From Candidatus Pelagibacterales bacterium (GTDB lineage: Bacteria > Pseudomonadota > Alphaproteobacteria > Pelagibacterales > Pelagibacteraceae), in the NCBI GenBank assembly GCA_004213215.1, contig SHAO01000004.1:1-36733 (forward strand): a DNA stretch of 36,733 bases, given 5' to 3'. The notes under the pieces are model-generated. The model was not told where the DNA came from, did not search any database, and worked only from the letters and a program-made list of their open reading frames with translations. Positions 8,498 to 16,945 of this stretch are shown piece by piece. Position numbers and translations under genes: made by a program. Within the stretch, counting starts at the first letter, position 1, and every line of letters starts with the position of its first letter.

Positions 8498-9787
8498 TCA
8501 CTTCTTGTCAGTTGATGATATATCTGCTCCAGTTGCAGGATCAAGCTCGATCCCTAAAGATGTAATATTTCTTGGCAGTGGTGTAAAAGTAGATTCAGGG
8601 TTATCTTCGTAATTTCTTTTAGTTATTCTGTATAATCCAAATAGACCAATAACTAAATGAAAAGTTAACAGATGAATAAAAAAGCCATTAGTTCCAAATT
8701 TATTCATCACGAGTGAGCAGAGAAGAGGGCCGAACATCGCCCCCATTCCAAATATAATTTGCATTCCTCCACCCGCAGCAACAAATTTTTCTTTTGGAAT
8801 GTAGTCATTTACATATGCAAGATTTAGAGTAAATAGTGGAATCGCCATTCCCGCATATAAAGCCACATATATAAAAAACATTATTTTATCCATTCCTATA
8901 CTTGCTGCTAAATACATATTTTCTAATGAAGCACCAGAAGAAAAAATTGCTAAAGAACAAAAAAGTGCAGCAAAAAGAGTACAAAAAATTATTATTATTC
9001 TTCGATCGCTTCTGTCAGAATAATAACCTATAGGCCACTGAAATATACCTCCAGAAACTGTAACCACAAATAGCAACAAAGATATTTCAAAAATAGTAAA
9101 ATTCATGGCTGCTGCATAAACAGCTCCTAATGAAAATAAAGCTGAGTGTATCATTCCGGTACAAAACATACTTACGGTACCTAATGGGGAAGTTTTGTAT
9201 AAACCTTTTATATCAATATATCCTAATTTTTTAAATTTAGGAGCTTTACGCTTTGTAAGCAAAATAGGAATCAGTGCAGAAGACAATAATAAAGAAATTA
9301 ATATAAAGGGCTCATATTTTTCGGGACTGCTAAAATTTAATAAAAGAGTTCCTAATGAAAGCCCTATTAAAGTAACAAACATATAAATTGATAAAAGTTG
9401 ACCGCGTGTTCTATTGGTTGCTCGATCATTTAACCAGCTTTCCATTACAATAAATATTCCTACTAAACTAAATCCAGTAATAAATCTTCCAAATGTCCAA
9501 ATTAGTGGGTTCACAAACACAGCGTGAATTAAAATACTTAATGAGGCCATTGACGCAAAGGCTGCAAAAACTCTTATATGCCCAACTTTTCCTACAAGTT
9601 TAGGGATTATGTTTGCTCCAGAAAAATATCCTATAAAATAACCAGACATCATTGCGCCTATTGCAATGAAATTAAACTCCTCAATTACGGATCTAACTCC
9701 CAGAAGGTTGCCTTGAAAACCATGAGCAATCATAAGTACAAAATAGCCAGAAAAAAGAGCCCAGGAATTTTTTAATATATTTCCCAT
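8498..9787 (-). CDS. MFS permease (YcaD-like)
   Basis: A 429-residue membrane protein with about 12 hydrophobic helices and a major-facilitator layout: N-terminal half beginning FSGYFVLMIAHGFQGNLLGVR, the loop-2/3 style signature around SGYFIGYFSGANIIPKLVGKVGHIR, and a loop 8/9 echo at YYSDRSDRRI. This arrangement resembles the YcaD branch of MFS transporters. Substrate is unknown. It is transcribed alone, about 55 bp downstream of the preceding EamA gene on the same strand, with about 100 bp before the helicase gene. Confidence 0.85.
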   Translation of the reverse strand: MGNILKNSWALFSGYFVLMIAHGFQGNLLGVRSVIEEFNFIAIGAMMSGYFIGYFSGANIIPKLVGKVGHIRVFAAFASMASLSILIHAVFVNPLIWTFGRFITGFSLVGIFIVMESWLNDRATNRTRGQLLSIYMFVTLIGLSLGTLLLNFSSPEKYEPFILISLLLSSALIPILLTKRKAPKFKKLGYIDIKGLYKTSPLGTVSMFCTGMIHSALFSLGAVYAAAMNFTIFEISLLLFVVTVSGGIFQWPIGYYSDRSDRRIIIIFCTLFAALFCSLAIFSSGASLENMYLAASIGMDKIMFFIYVALYAGMAIPLFTLNLAYVNDYIPKEKFVAAGGGMQIIFGMGAMFGPLLCSLVMNKFGTNGFFIHLLTFHLVIGLFGLYRITKRNYEDNPESTFTPLPRNITSLGIELDPATGADISSTDKK

Positions 9788-9842
9788 AAAGAAAACTAGT
9801 TATTCCCTCATACTAAAAATAGCAATGAATAATTTTAAAAAA

Positions 9843-10700
9843 TTAGATTTTTTTTAAACTTAAAGCAGAATGGATAGCAATTGTAGTAATAATTACAATT
9901 CCACCAAGAATCGTTTCGATACTAGGCTGTTCTTTTATTACTAACCAGACCCATATTGGACCCAATATAGTTTCAAGAAGAAAGAAAAGATTAACCTCCG
10001 CAGCAGTAATATATCTTGGTGCTATAGTAACAAGAACAAATGGTATAGCTACACACATTACACACATTAAAGGTATAAAAATTATATCATTTCCAATTAA
10101 TTCAAAACTATCAACAAAGGAAAAGGCAAATATAGCTACACACAATTTTCCTATTACCGCTGATGGAACAAGGTCTCTGTCTTTCGCATATCTGGCTAAA
10201 GTGGCATTACAGGCTAGTCCAAAAGCTGTGAGCAGACCAAAAAAATCACCAAGGAAGTTACCTAGGTTTATAGAGTCATAAAAAATATAAACGCAGGCAG
10301 CAAATGTTACAAGTATTGCTATCAACGTTTTTCTATCTGGTGATTCTTTAAGAAATATAGCTCCCAATATAGCAGAAAGCATTGGAGCCAACGCTATCAT
10401 CACTAAAGTATTTGCAACATTAGTATTTTGAATAGATATAATAAAAGTAATATTGCATGCAGAAAAACTGAAAACGTAAAATATTCCCGGATAACCTATT
10501 CCTAGTAATTTTTTAATAAAATTTCTATTATAAAAAAGTAAAGTACCAGTTAGAACAACAAGAAAAGGTATTGCCCCTCTATAAAATAACATTCCCCATG
10601 TCTCTATATTGGATAATCTAATTAACAATGAATCTGGAGTTATAAGAAATACCGCAATAAATGCTAGAAGAGAACCTTTTTTTTGATCATTATATTGCAT
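9843..10700 (-). CDS. EamA/DMT-family permease
   Basis: A 285-residue protein with about ten transmembrane helices in two EamA repeats (GAIFLKESPDRKTLIAI near residue 120 and VWLVIKEQPSIETILGG near 257 are the paired repeat signatures). Substrate unknown. Its start overlaps the end of the upstream DUF255 gene by 11 bp, so both are translated from one message. Confidence 0.87.
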   Translation of the reverse strand: MQYNDQKKGSLLAFIAVFLITPDSLLIRLSNIETWGMLFYRGAIPFLVVLTGTLLFYNRNFIKKLLGIGYPGIFYVFSFSACNITFIISIQNTNVANTLVMIALAPMLSAILGAIFLKESPDRKTLIAILVTFAACVYIFYDSINLGNFLGDFFGLLTAFGLACNATLARYAKDRDLVPSAVIGKLCVAIFAFSFVDSFELIGNDIIFIPLMCVMCVAIPFVLVTIAPRYITAAEVNLFFLLETILGPIWVWLVIKEQPSIETILGGIVIITTIAIHSALSLKKI

Positions 10701-12636
10701 AATTTTTTACTACAGTTTTTAGATCTTCCAAAGTTTTAATTTTATTTGAACATGTTTGGTTTTTACAAACTACTAAATAATTTTCACTCAGATCACTCTT
10801 ATAAATTAAAGTTGAAGATTTTAAATAATTTTTTTTAACATACTGATGTAAATTATTATTTTTATTAATATCTCCAAAGAAAGTAAAAGTTATACTTTCT
10901 TCACACATATCTAAATTTTTAATATAACTAACCATTTGTGTTGATTGCAAATTAAGATAGGAATGAAAACTTTGTATTAATTCGTTTGTCATATTTTTCC
11001 ATTTATTTTCAGTGGTAATGATTTCGAGTTTTTTACAATTTAATAAAAATATACTATTTCCATTTGGGATATTGCTATCATTAACATCAGAAGGTGTAAC
11101 AAAAAGATCATTTTCTTGAGTAAGATTTTTTTGTAAAATTTTATTATTTTTGTCATAAAATAAATTCCAAGTTTTTTCAGCCATAGCTTTCGCATCATTT
11201 AAGTATTTAATTTCACCAGTAGATTCATATAAATTGATCATCAGTTGTGTTAGATAAGTATAATCATCTAAGAAAACTTTGACCCCTTCTTTTTCTTTAT
11301 AACAATGATAAACTCCATCTGCTGTAAGATTTCTTATTGTCTTATAATTTGTTAGGGCTAATTTTTTCCATTCTTGGTTATCAAAAATTTCTGCAACAAA
11401 AATTAAAGTACTTATCCAAAAAGCATTTAGATCAATTTGGGTTTTGTCGTCAAAGAATGGCTTGGGTCTTTTTTCTCTTATATTTAAGAGTTTTTTTTTT
11501 ATTTTTTTTAATTTTTCGTTCTCTTCATTTGTTGGTTTAATACTTTTTTCAATTAGAATATTTTTTCCTTCCCAATTTCCATTTTCAGAAATATCATAGT
11601 ATTTTGCAAAAAGATCATAATCATTTTCAAGTACACTTCTTAACTCTTTATCATCCCAAACATAATATTTACCTTCTACACCTTCGCTGTCAGCATCATA
11701 AGCGGACCCTAAAAGGTTTTCTTTGTTTTTGAATGAGTTGTTAATAAATTCAACAGTTTGTATAATTTTATCTTTATAATACTCATTTGGTTCTTGAATA
11801 TAAAATTGACCTAATAAATTTATAAATAAAATGTTGTCATAAAGCATTTTTTCAAAATGGGGTGCAATCCATCTATCATCTGTTGAATAGCGCGCTATTC
11901 CTCCAAGCAGGTGATCATATAGACCTCTTGAACAAACATTATTGAATAAAACTTTTACTGCTTCATAATATTTTTTATTTTTATTTTTTTTATAAAAGTG
12001 TAAAAAGCTTTCAAATACATAAAACTGGGGAAATTTTGGACTTCCTAGAAAACCTCCCCACTCAAAGTCAACATAATGAAGCATAGCTTCAAGATGAGGG
12101 TTTAAATTTTGACTAATAACAGAAGATTTTTTTTGATCCTGCTTAAAAACATTTTTTAATTGAAGAGCTTGTTGGATAATTTTATCTTTATTTTTTTCAT
12201 AAAAATCTGAAACTTGTTTAAGAGTATTTACAAAAGAGGGTCTTCCGTACATTTCTTTAGGAGGAAAATATGTTCCACCTGAGAAAGGAACTCCATTTTC
12301 ATCTAAAAACATTGAAAGTGGCCAACCGCCTGGTGTGCCTGTTAAAATTGCTAAGCTTTTTTGAAAGACATTATCTAGATCAGGTCTTTCTTCACGATCT
12401 ACTTTAATGTTAATAAACTTTTCATTCATTATAGCTGCAGTACTTGTGTCTTCAAAACTTTCATGAGCCATAACATGACACCAATGACAACTTGCATAAC
12501 CAACACTTAAAAAAATTGGTTTTTTTAATTTTTTTGCTTTATCTAAAGATTCTCTATTCCATGGATGCCAATTAACAGGGTTTTTTTCATGCTGTTTAAG
12601 ATAAGGGCTTTTTTCGTTTTTTAGTAAATTACTCAA
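10690..12636 (-). CDS. DUF255 thioredoxin-fold protein (YyaL/SSP411 family)
   Basis: A 648-residue two-domain protein. The N-terminal thioredoxin-like domain opens NLLKNEKSPYLKQHEKNPV and carries C50-H-W-C53 (SVGYASCHWCHVMAHESF), with VDREERPDLD after it. The rest resembles an (alpha/alpha)6 glycosidase-like barrel, with the typical LYDNILFINLLGQ and SAYDADSEGVEGKYYVW blocks. Bacterial YyaL and animal spermatogenesis-associated protein 20 belong here; the biochemical role is not established. No signal peptide, so cytosolic. It lies upstream of and overlaps an EamA gene, and is divergent from the bhmT leader. Confidence 0.88.
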   Translation of the reverse strand: MSNLLKNEKSPYLKQHEKNPVNWHPWNRESLDKAKKLKKPIFLSVGYASCHWCHVMAHESFEDTSTAAIMNEKFINIKVDREERPDLDNVFQKSLAILTGTPGGWPLSMFLDENGVPFSGGTYFPPKEMYGRPSFVNTLKQVSDFYEKNKDKIIQQALQLKNVFKQDQKKSSVISQNLNPHLEAMLHYVDFEWGGFLGSPKFPQFYVFESFLHFYKKNKNKKYYEAVKVLFNNVCSRGLYDHLLGGIARYSTDDRWIAPHFEKMLYDNILFINLLGQFYIQEPNEYYKDKIIQTVEFINNSFKNKENLLGSAYDADSEGVEGKYYVWDDKELRSVLENDYDLFAKYYDISENGNWEGKNILIEKSIKPTNEENEKLKKIKKKLLNIREKRPKPFFDDKTQIDLNAFWISTLIFVAEIFDNQEWKKLALTNYKTIRNLTADGVYHCYKEKEGVKVFLDDYTYLTQLMINLYESTGEIKYLNDAKAMAEKTWNLFYDKNNKILQKNLTQENDLFVTPSDVNDSNIPNGNSIFLLNCKKLEIITTENKWKNMTNELIQSFHSYLNLQSTQMVSYIKNLDMCEESITFTFFGDINKNNNLHQYVKKNYLKSSTLIYKSDLSENYLVVCKNQTCSNKIKTLEDLKTVVKNYAI

Positions 12637-12666
12637 TTTGTGACCTTTAAAAAAATTAGATTGTTA

Positions 12667-12696
12667 TTGACAATATTACATTAGAGTGTTTAAATT
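12667..12696 (+). promoter_or_regulatory. Sigma70-type promoter for the bhmT leader
   Basis: A perfect -35 box TTGACA (12667-12672) is followed after 18 bp by TAAATT (12691-12696), an acceptable -10 box (TTAAAT one base earlier gives 17 bp). Transcription would begin near 12702-12705, just before the first riboswitch pseudoknot, which is where a leader promoter should be. Confidence 0.6.
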
Positions 12697-12704
12697 AAGT
12701 CTTA

Positions 12705-12753
12705 GCGCTGAGTTGTATCAGATTGCGGGCGCTTTATAAATCCTGCTAAAGCG
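12705..12753 (+). promoter_or_regulatory. SAM-V-like riboswitch aptamer
   Basis: An H-type pseudoknot is visible. Stem 1 pairs GCGGG (12725-12729) with CCTGC (12742-12746, one G-U pair). The loop strand CGCTTTA (12730-12736) then pairs perfectly with TAAAGCG (12747-12753) just past stem 1. Short pseudoknots with a TAAA-containing 3' strand are the hallmark of SAM-II and SAM-V aptamers. The upstream TTGTATCAG segment, the marine host, the downstream bhmT and the following SAM-II-like element fit SAM-V. SAM binding should lock the pseudoknot. The assignment to SAM-V rather than another pseudoknot class is from memory of the consensus, not a model score. Confidence 0.72.
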
Positions 12754-12763
12754 ACACTTTTAG

Positions 12764-12792
12764 ACCACCGCTTTAGACGGTGGTTTTTTTTT
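12764..12792 (+). terminator. Intrinsic terminator / attenuator in the bhmT leader
   Basis: ACCACCG (12764-12770) pairs with CGGTGGT (12778-12784) around a 7-nt loop and runs directly into T residues 12784-12792, a textbook rho-independent terminator inside the 5' leader. Bases 12769-12775 read CGCTTTA, an exact copy of the pseudoknot loop strand at 12730-12736, so the strand TAAAGCG (12747-12753) can pair with either copy. Without SAM it could pair with the terminator copy and open the terminator; with SAM it is held in the pseudoknot and the terminator forms. Confidence 0.8.
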
Positions 12793-12810
12793 GAAAATTA
12801 ATTTTCATTA

Positions 12811-12870
12811 AAAACTGGGTATTTAACCGAATTGTGCACCCAATATTTATTAAAGCACTAAAAACGGAGG
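12811..12870 (+). promoter_or_regulatory. SAM-II-like riboswitch covering the bhmT ribosome binding site
   Basis: A second pseudoknot lies between the terminator and the gene. P1 pairs TGGGT (12816-12820) with ACCCA (12838-12842). P2a pairs GTGC (12834-12837) with GCAC (12855-12858), and P2b pairs CCG (12827-12829) with CGG (12865-12867). The loop ATTTAACCG and the 3' segment GCACTAAAAACGG match the SAM-II core as I remember it. P2b uses the first bases of the Shine-Dalgarno sequence GGAGG (12866-12870), so ligand binding should hide the ribosome binding site and shut off translation. Confidence 0.8.
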
Positions 12871-12875
12871 ATAAA

Positions 12876-13940
12876 ATGAGTAATAAAAAAAGAAATTTAA
12901 TCGAAAGATTAAATTCCGGACCTGTGATTTGCGCAGAAGGTTTTCTGTTCGAAATAGAAAAAAGAGGATACATGTCATCAGGTGAATTTGTTCCTATGGT
13001 TTCTTTGGAACATCCTGAGGCTTTAGAAAATCTTCACAGGGATTTTCAACATGCTGGTTCCGATATTGTTCAAGCATTTACCTACAATGGCCATCGTGAA
13101 AAAATGAAGGTTATTAGTAAAGAAGAGCTATTAGAACCTCTTAATCGAGCAGCACTAAAAATAGCAAAAAAAGTTGCAAGCAGTCCCCTTGGAAAAGAAC
13201 CAAATCTAATGGCAGGAAATATTTCAAATTCAAATATTTGGAATACAAAAGATCCTAAAACATATTTAGAAGTTGAAAAAATGTTTTCAGAAATGATCGG
13301 TTGGGCTGTTGATGAAGGAGCAGACATTTTGATCGGTGAAACTTTTTACTATGCTGAAGAAGCTTATACAGCTTTAAAAGTTATGAAACAGACGGGTCTT
13401 CCAAGTGTTATTACAATTGCACCTATGGCAGAAAATATTATGAGAGATGGTGTTTCAATCGTTGATACTTGTAAAAAGTTAGAACAGCTAGGTGGAGATG
13501 TAGTTGGAATGAATTGTTTTAGAGGTCCAGCAACTATGATGCCATATATTAAAGAAGTTAGAAAATCTTTAAAATGTCATGTCGCGGCCTTGCCAATTAA
13601 TTTTAGAACAACAGAAGCGCATCCTACTTTTTTTAACTTGCCTGATAATAATGGATGTACTCACGCGACACCTCACAAGACGCCATTTCCTACAGCATTA
13701 GATCCAATGCAATGTAATAGGTATGAAATTGGAAAGTTTGCAAAAGATGCTTTTGATCTTGGAGTGAATTATTTGGGTGTTTGTTGTGGAGCGAATCCAA
13801 TGTTAATTAGACAGGTGGCCGAAGCTGTTGGATTAAAGGTACCTGCAAGCAAATATAAGGAAGATATGTCTACTCACATGCTATTTGGAACAAATAAAAG
13901 GATTCCAAAGCATCAAAGAGACTATCAAGATAAAGCTTAA
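12876..13940 (+). CDS. bhmT: Betaine-homocysteine S-methyltransferase
   Basis: Transfers a methyl group from glycine betaine to homocysteine, giving methionine and dimethylglycine. The 354-residue protein has the homocysteine-S-methyltransferase barrel: GPVICAEGFLFE near the start, DILIGETFYYAEEAYTALK in the middle, and the zinc-binding cysteines C214 (GMNCFRGP) and C303/C304 (GVCCGANP). The start is the ATG at 12876, six bases after GGAGG. An in-frame GTG at 12834 lies inside the riboswitch pseudoknot and is rejected. Expression is probably repressed by SAM at both transcription and translation. In Pelagibacter a SAM-riboswitch-controlled bhmT supplies methionine when cobalamin-independent MetE is absent. 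Substrate is likely supplied by the nearby betaine genes. Confidence 0.9.
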   Translation: MSNKKRNLIERLNSGPVICAEGFLFEIEKRGYMSSGEFVPMVSLEHPEALENLHRDFQHAGSDIVQAFTYNGHREKMKVISKEELLEPLNRAALKIAKKVASSPLGKEPNLMAGNISNSNIWNTKDPKTYLEVEKMFSEMIGWAVDEGADILIGETFYYAEEAYTALKVMKQTGLPSVITIAPMAENIMRDGVSIVDTCKKLEQLGGDVVGMNCFRGPATMMPYIKEVRKSLKCHVAALPINFRTTEAHPTFFNLPDNNGCTHATPHKTPFPTALDPMQCNRYEIGKFAKDAFDLGVNYLGVCCGANPMLIRQVAEAVGLKVPASKYKEDMSTHMLFGTNKRIPKHQRDYQDKA

Positions 13941-13976
13941 ATATGTTATAATTTATTGATTCATTTTCAGTAAATT

Positions 13977-14354
13977 ATGATTAAACAGTTAGAATGCAAA
14001 GAAGTAGAAGATTATATTAAAAATAATCCTAAATCAGTCTTACTTGATGTAAGAACCGAAGAGGAATGGGGTGCTGATGGAAAACCAGATGGTGAAAAAA
14101 TGGGTTTAAAAACTCATTTTTTAACTATTCAGTTTGCTGATAAAACTTTTAATGAAAATTTTACTGAAGAATTTAAAAAACTAAATATTCAAAAAGACAC
14201 CGAAATACTAACTATGTGCATGGGTGGTGTAAGATCTCAAGCGGCAGCAGAACTTTTAACAAAAGAAAATTATAAATGTATTAATATTTCAGATGGTTTT
14301 TTAGGTAATCCAGTAAGTGTGGGCTGGAAAAACTCTGGTTTGCCTTACAAATAA
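13977..14354 (+). CDS. Single-domain rhodanese sulfurtransferase
   Basis: A 125-residue rhodanese-homology domain. LLDVRTEEEW (22-31) is the conserved N-terminal block and the active-site loop is C81-M-G-G-V-R86, with the persulfide-forming cysteine in place. Such proteins carry sulfane sulfur to acceptors; the natural acceptor is unknown. It follows bhmT by 36 bp, and both relate to sulfur metabolism, so co-transcription with the SAM-regulated gene is plausible. It is convergent with the TmpB-like gene. Confidence 0.9.
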   Translation: MIKQLECKEVEDYIKNNPKSVLLDVRTEEEWGADGKPDGEKMGLKTHFLTIQFADKTFNENFTEEFKKLNIQKDTEILTMCMGGVRSQAAAELLTKENYKCINISDGFLGNPVSVGWKNSGLPYK

Positions 14355-14366
14355 AACTGTATAAGT

Positions 14367-14921
14367 TTATTGTGAGTAAGGAATTCTGCTAAATATCTTT
14401 TTAACATAAGGCTCAAAATCCCTTAGACTGAGTGATTTAAAGTTGGGATCAAAAGATTTTTGATCCCATTTTTCGCAAAAATTAATTGTATCTTTGTAGT
14501 ATTCATGTCCCTTAAACTTTTCTCTTTCATTTTTATTTTCTCCTAAATGGTGTGCATAATAATACATTTGAAAAATTCCATGTTTTTCTATTATCCAGCG
14601 CGTTTTTTCACTTACATAAGGTTTTAAAATAGCTGCAGCACACTCTGAATGATTTAAAGGAGCTAGTTCATCACCGATATCATGTAATAGTGCAGCTACA
14701 ATCATTTCATCATCCGCTTTATCATTTAAAGCTCTTGTTGCTGTTTGTAACGAATGTTCTAGTCTAGTTATTTGATAGCCTTCTAGTGTTGTATGCAGAC
14801 TACCCATAAATTTCAATAATCTATCAGCGGTACCTTCAACATACTTTTTTTCATATTTATTTAATAAAAGATATTCTTCTTTGGTGCCATCTTTCATTTG
14901 ATGAAACTTTACTTTTTCCAT
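14367..14921 (-). CDS. tmpB: HD-domain mixed-valent diiron oxygenase, TmpB-like
   Basis: Probable (1-hydroxy-2-(trimethylammonio)ethyl)phosphonate dioxygenase, which cleaves the C-P bond to give glycine betaine and phosphate. The 184-residue HD fold has the six-ligand set of the MIOX/PhnZ group: H56 (EHSLQTATRA), H80-D81 (ALLHDIGD), H91 (NHSE), H114 (EKHG) and D153 (KWDQ). A hydrolytic HD phosphatase would not need all of these. The PhnZ substrate-sensing Tyr/Glu positions are L46/Y49 here, so this is a different subgroup from PhnZ. It overlaps the upstream dioxygenase gene by 13 bp, the pairing expected for TmpA-TmpB. Substrate assignment is by family resemblance. Confidence 0.72.
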   Translation of the reverse strand: MEKVKFHQMKDGTKEEYLLLNKYEKKYVEGTADRLLKFMGSLHTTLEGYQITRLEHSLQTATRALNDKADDEMIVAALLHDIGDELAPLNHSECAAAILKPYVSEKTRWIIEKHGIFQMYYYAHHLGENKNEREKFKGHEYYKDTINFCEKWDQKSFDPNFKSLSLRDFEPYVKKIFSRIPYSQ

Positions 14922-16018
14922 TTTAATCCAAACTTTCTTTCTAAGTGTCTTAATTTTCCTTCAGTAGAATCATGATCAATATAGCATCCTTTTAAGTACC
15001 TTTTTCCTTCACTAACATCATAAGATGTTCTTCCATGTAGCAGTCGATGGTTATCCATCATTAATAAATCTCCTTTCTCTAATTTAAATTTTATTTCAAA
15101 TTTTGAAGAAGCGTACAAATCTGCAATTAATTTTCTAGCTTCATAGAATAGTTTTAAATCATTTTTTTCTAATGCTGGCACATAATCTAATCTTGTACTG
15201 TATCTAACTTGTTTAACTTTGTTATTTTCATCTAACTCTATTAATTCTCCCCAATTTTCAAGAATTATAGTTTTATCCACAAAACGAAATCTAACTTTAG
15301 TTTTTGTTAGTATTTTAAATATATCTTTATAATTTTTTCTTAAGTGTTCAGCCACAGCAAAACCATCTACTAAAGTTGAAAAACCTCCCTTAACTTCATT
15401 TTCAATGCAATGCAGAAGCTGTATGCATGGAATTGGTTTTCTATATGGGTTATCAGTGTGAGGTGTAAGCGCTATAGATGTATAAGCTAAATCATTGGGT
15501 TTTGGTACAGATTTTACACTAAAAGACTCTCCAAAATTTGTTGGTCTTATTGTGCCTACAGAATTTGCAAATTCAACAATATAATTATCTTCAGTTGGGA
15601 CATTTTTAAAAATTACGAATCCATATTTATAAAAATTTTGTAACAAATCATACATAGCCTTTGTTTCAAAAATATCTTTTTTATAAATCGCTGTAGGTTT
15701 TTTATTAAGTTTTGAGTCCCAAAAAATTATTTTATCAAGGGGCTCTTTTCTGTCTATCTCATAAAGTAGACTATCAACTTCATATTCAAATTTTATTCCA
15801 TCAGTAAACTCTATATTTAGATGACCATTACTCATAGATGCTTTTTTTATTTTAAGATTTTGATCAAGTTGAGAAGGATCATACAACCTTTGATCATTAT
15901 GCTTATCGACCAGGTTATCTGTTTTAGCTCTTTCTCTTAGCCAAAGAGGGTGTATTTCAAAATTTTTATTTGAAGGGTTTACTAAAACTACGTTATTTTT
16001 AACTATTTCTATTTTCAC
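14909..16018 (-). CDS. tmpA: Fe(II)/2-oxoglutarate oxygenase, TmpA-like (GBBH superfamily)
   Basis: Probable 2-(trimethylammonio)ethylphosphonate hydroxylase, adding a hydroxyl next to phosphorus with 2-oxoglutarate and O2. The 369-residue protein has the gamma-butyrobetaine-hydroxylase layout: a small N-terminal domain (HPLWLRERAK) that lacks the zinc-binding cysteines of true GBBH, then the jelly-roll core with facial triad H187-T-D189 and H328 (DNHRLLHGRT) and a likely 2OG arginine R340. The segment HTDNPYRKPIP after the triad resembles TmpA more than GBBH. The downstream HD oxygenase overlaps it by 13 bp. Usually misannotated as gamma-butyrobetaine or trimethyllysine hydroxylase, which remain the alternatives. 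Confidence 0.75.
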   Translation of the reverse strand: MKIEIVKNNVVLVNPSNKNFEIHPLWLRERAKTDNLVDKHNDQRLYDPSQLDQNLKIKKASMSNGHLNIEFTDGIKFEYEVDSLLYEIDRKEPLDKIIFWDSKLNKKPTAIYKKDIFETKAMYDLLQNFYKYGFVIFKNVPTEDNYIVEFANSVGTIRPTNFGESFSVKSVPKPNDLAYTSIALTPHTDNPYRKPIPCIQLLHCIENEVKGGFSTLVDGFAVAEHLRKNYKDIFKILTKTKVRFRFVDKTIILENWGELIELDENNKVKQVRYSTRLDYVPALEKNDLKLFYEARKLIADLYASSKFEIKFKLEKGDLLMMDNHRLLHGRTSYDVSEGKRYLKGCYIDHDSTEGKLRHLERKFGLKWKK

Positions 16019-16087
16019 TTTGTTCTCTCTTATAATTCTTTATCTTAGTAATATACAATGTGGTAAGTAAATTAAAAAGCAAGAAAA

Positions 16088-16945
16088 ATGAAATCTAGAG
16101 ATATTCTATTAGCACTATGTGCACCGCTTCTTTTAGGCTTCGGCTTCGCTATTGCCAAACCTGCTATGCAACAATTTCCCCCATTTTTATTAATGGGATT
16201 GAGATTTACTATTGCGGCTCTTGTTTTAATTTGGTGGTTTCCTGTACCAAAAAAATTTCTAAAAGATTTATTTATAGTATCGCTTATTGGAGGAACATTA
16301 ACTTATGGTTTAGTATATATGGGTTTGGATAGAGTAGATGCTTCCTCATCAATACTTCTTGTTCACACCGAGGTACCATTTGGTATAATTATTGCTTACC
16401 TTTTGTTCAAAGAAAAACCTACTTTGAAAAGTATATTTGGTATGATTGTTGCCTTTATTGGACTTTTCATTCTGTTAGGAGCACCTAATCTTGAAGGCAA
16501 ATTTACTGGTGTTGTTTTGCTTCTTATAGGAGCATTTGCTTGGTCTTTGGGAATGGTGATGGCAAAACCAATTAGTAAAAAAATAGGCGGATTTGCCGTT
16601 ACAGCTTGGGTTTGTTTATTTGCGGGACCTTTACTACTATTCGGATCATTTATTTTTGATGGTAATACAATTAATTATTTTTTATCTGCAAATTTAAAAG
16701 GGTGGTCAATTGTAGCTTTTTTAGGTTTAGTCATGCAACCTATCGCTTACGGGACCTGGTACCATGTTATGGGACGTAATCCGGTGCATAAAGTTATGCC
16801 AGTAATGCTTCTACTTCCTCTTACGGGACTGTCGACAGCTATTTTTTTACTTGGTGAAGAGCCAACCAAACAAGTATTTATTGGAGGCGTAGTCATATTA
16901 ATTGGAATAGGTATGATACTTTTTTCTAAACCATCAAAAAAATAA
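16088..16945 (+). CDS. EamA/DMT-family permease
   Basis: A 285-residue protein with about ten transmembrane helices, opening MKSRDILLALCAPLLLGFGF and carrying two EamA repeats (LFKEKPTLKSIFGMIVAFIGL near 105-125 and LLGEEPTKQVFIGGVVILIG near 255-275). It is divergent from the TmpA-like gene with a 69-bp gap, so both may share a control region. It might move a quaternary amine or phosphonate, but family sequence gives no substrate. Confidence 0.87.
   Translation: MKSRDILLALCAPLLLGFGFAIAKPAMQQFPPFLLMGLRFTIAALVLIWWFPVPKKFLKDLFIVSLIGGTLTYGLVYMGLDRVDASSSILLVHTEVPFGIIIAYLLFKEKPTLKSIFGMIVAFIGLFILLGAPNLEGKFTGVVLLLIGAFAWSLGMVMAKPISKKIGGFAVTAWVCLFAGPLLLFGSFIFDGNTINYFLSANLKGWSIVAFLGLVMQPIAYGTWYHVMGRNPVHKVMPVMLLLPLTGLSTAIFLLGEEPTKQVFIGGVVILIGIGMILFSKPSKK

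Noticed and set aside
12792-12807. Palindrome TGAAAATTAATTTTCA after the leader terminator as an operator
   Set aside because: AT-only apart from one pair, lies between two riboswitch parts in transcribed leader, and is easily due to base composition.
12834-12875. GTG at 12834 as start of the methyltransferase, 14 codons upstream of the ATG
   Set aside because: It lies within the SAM-II-like pseudoknot and has no ribosome site, while the ATG at 12876 is correctly spaced from GGAGG.
14367-14921. HD protein as a simple nucleotidase or phosphohydrolase
   Set aside because: The full six-ligand diiron oxygenase set and the overlap with a 2OG oxygenase gene favour the TmpB/PhnZ oxygenase group.
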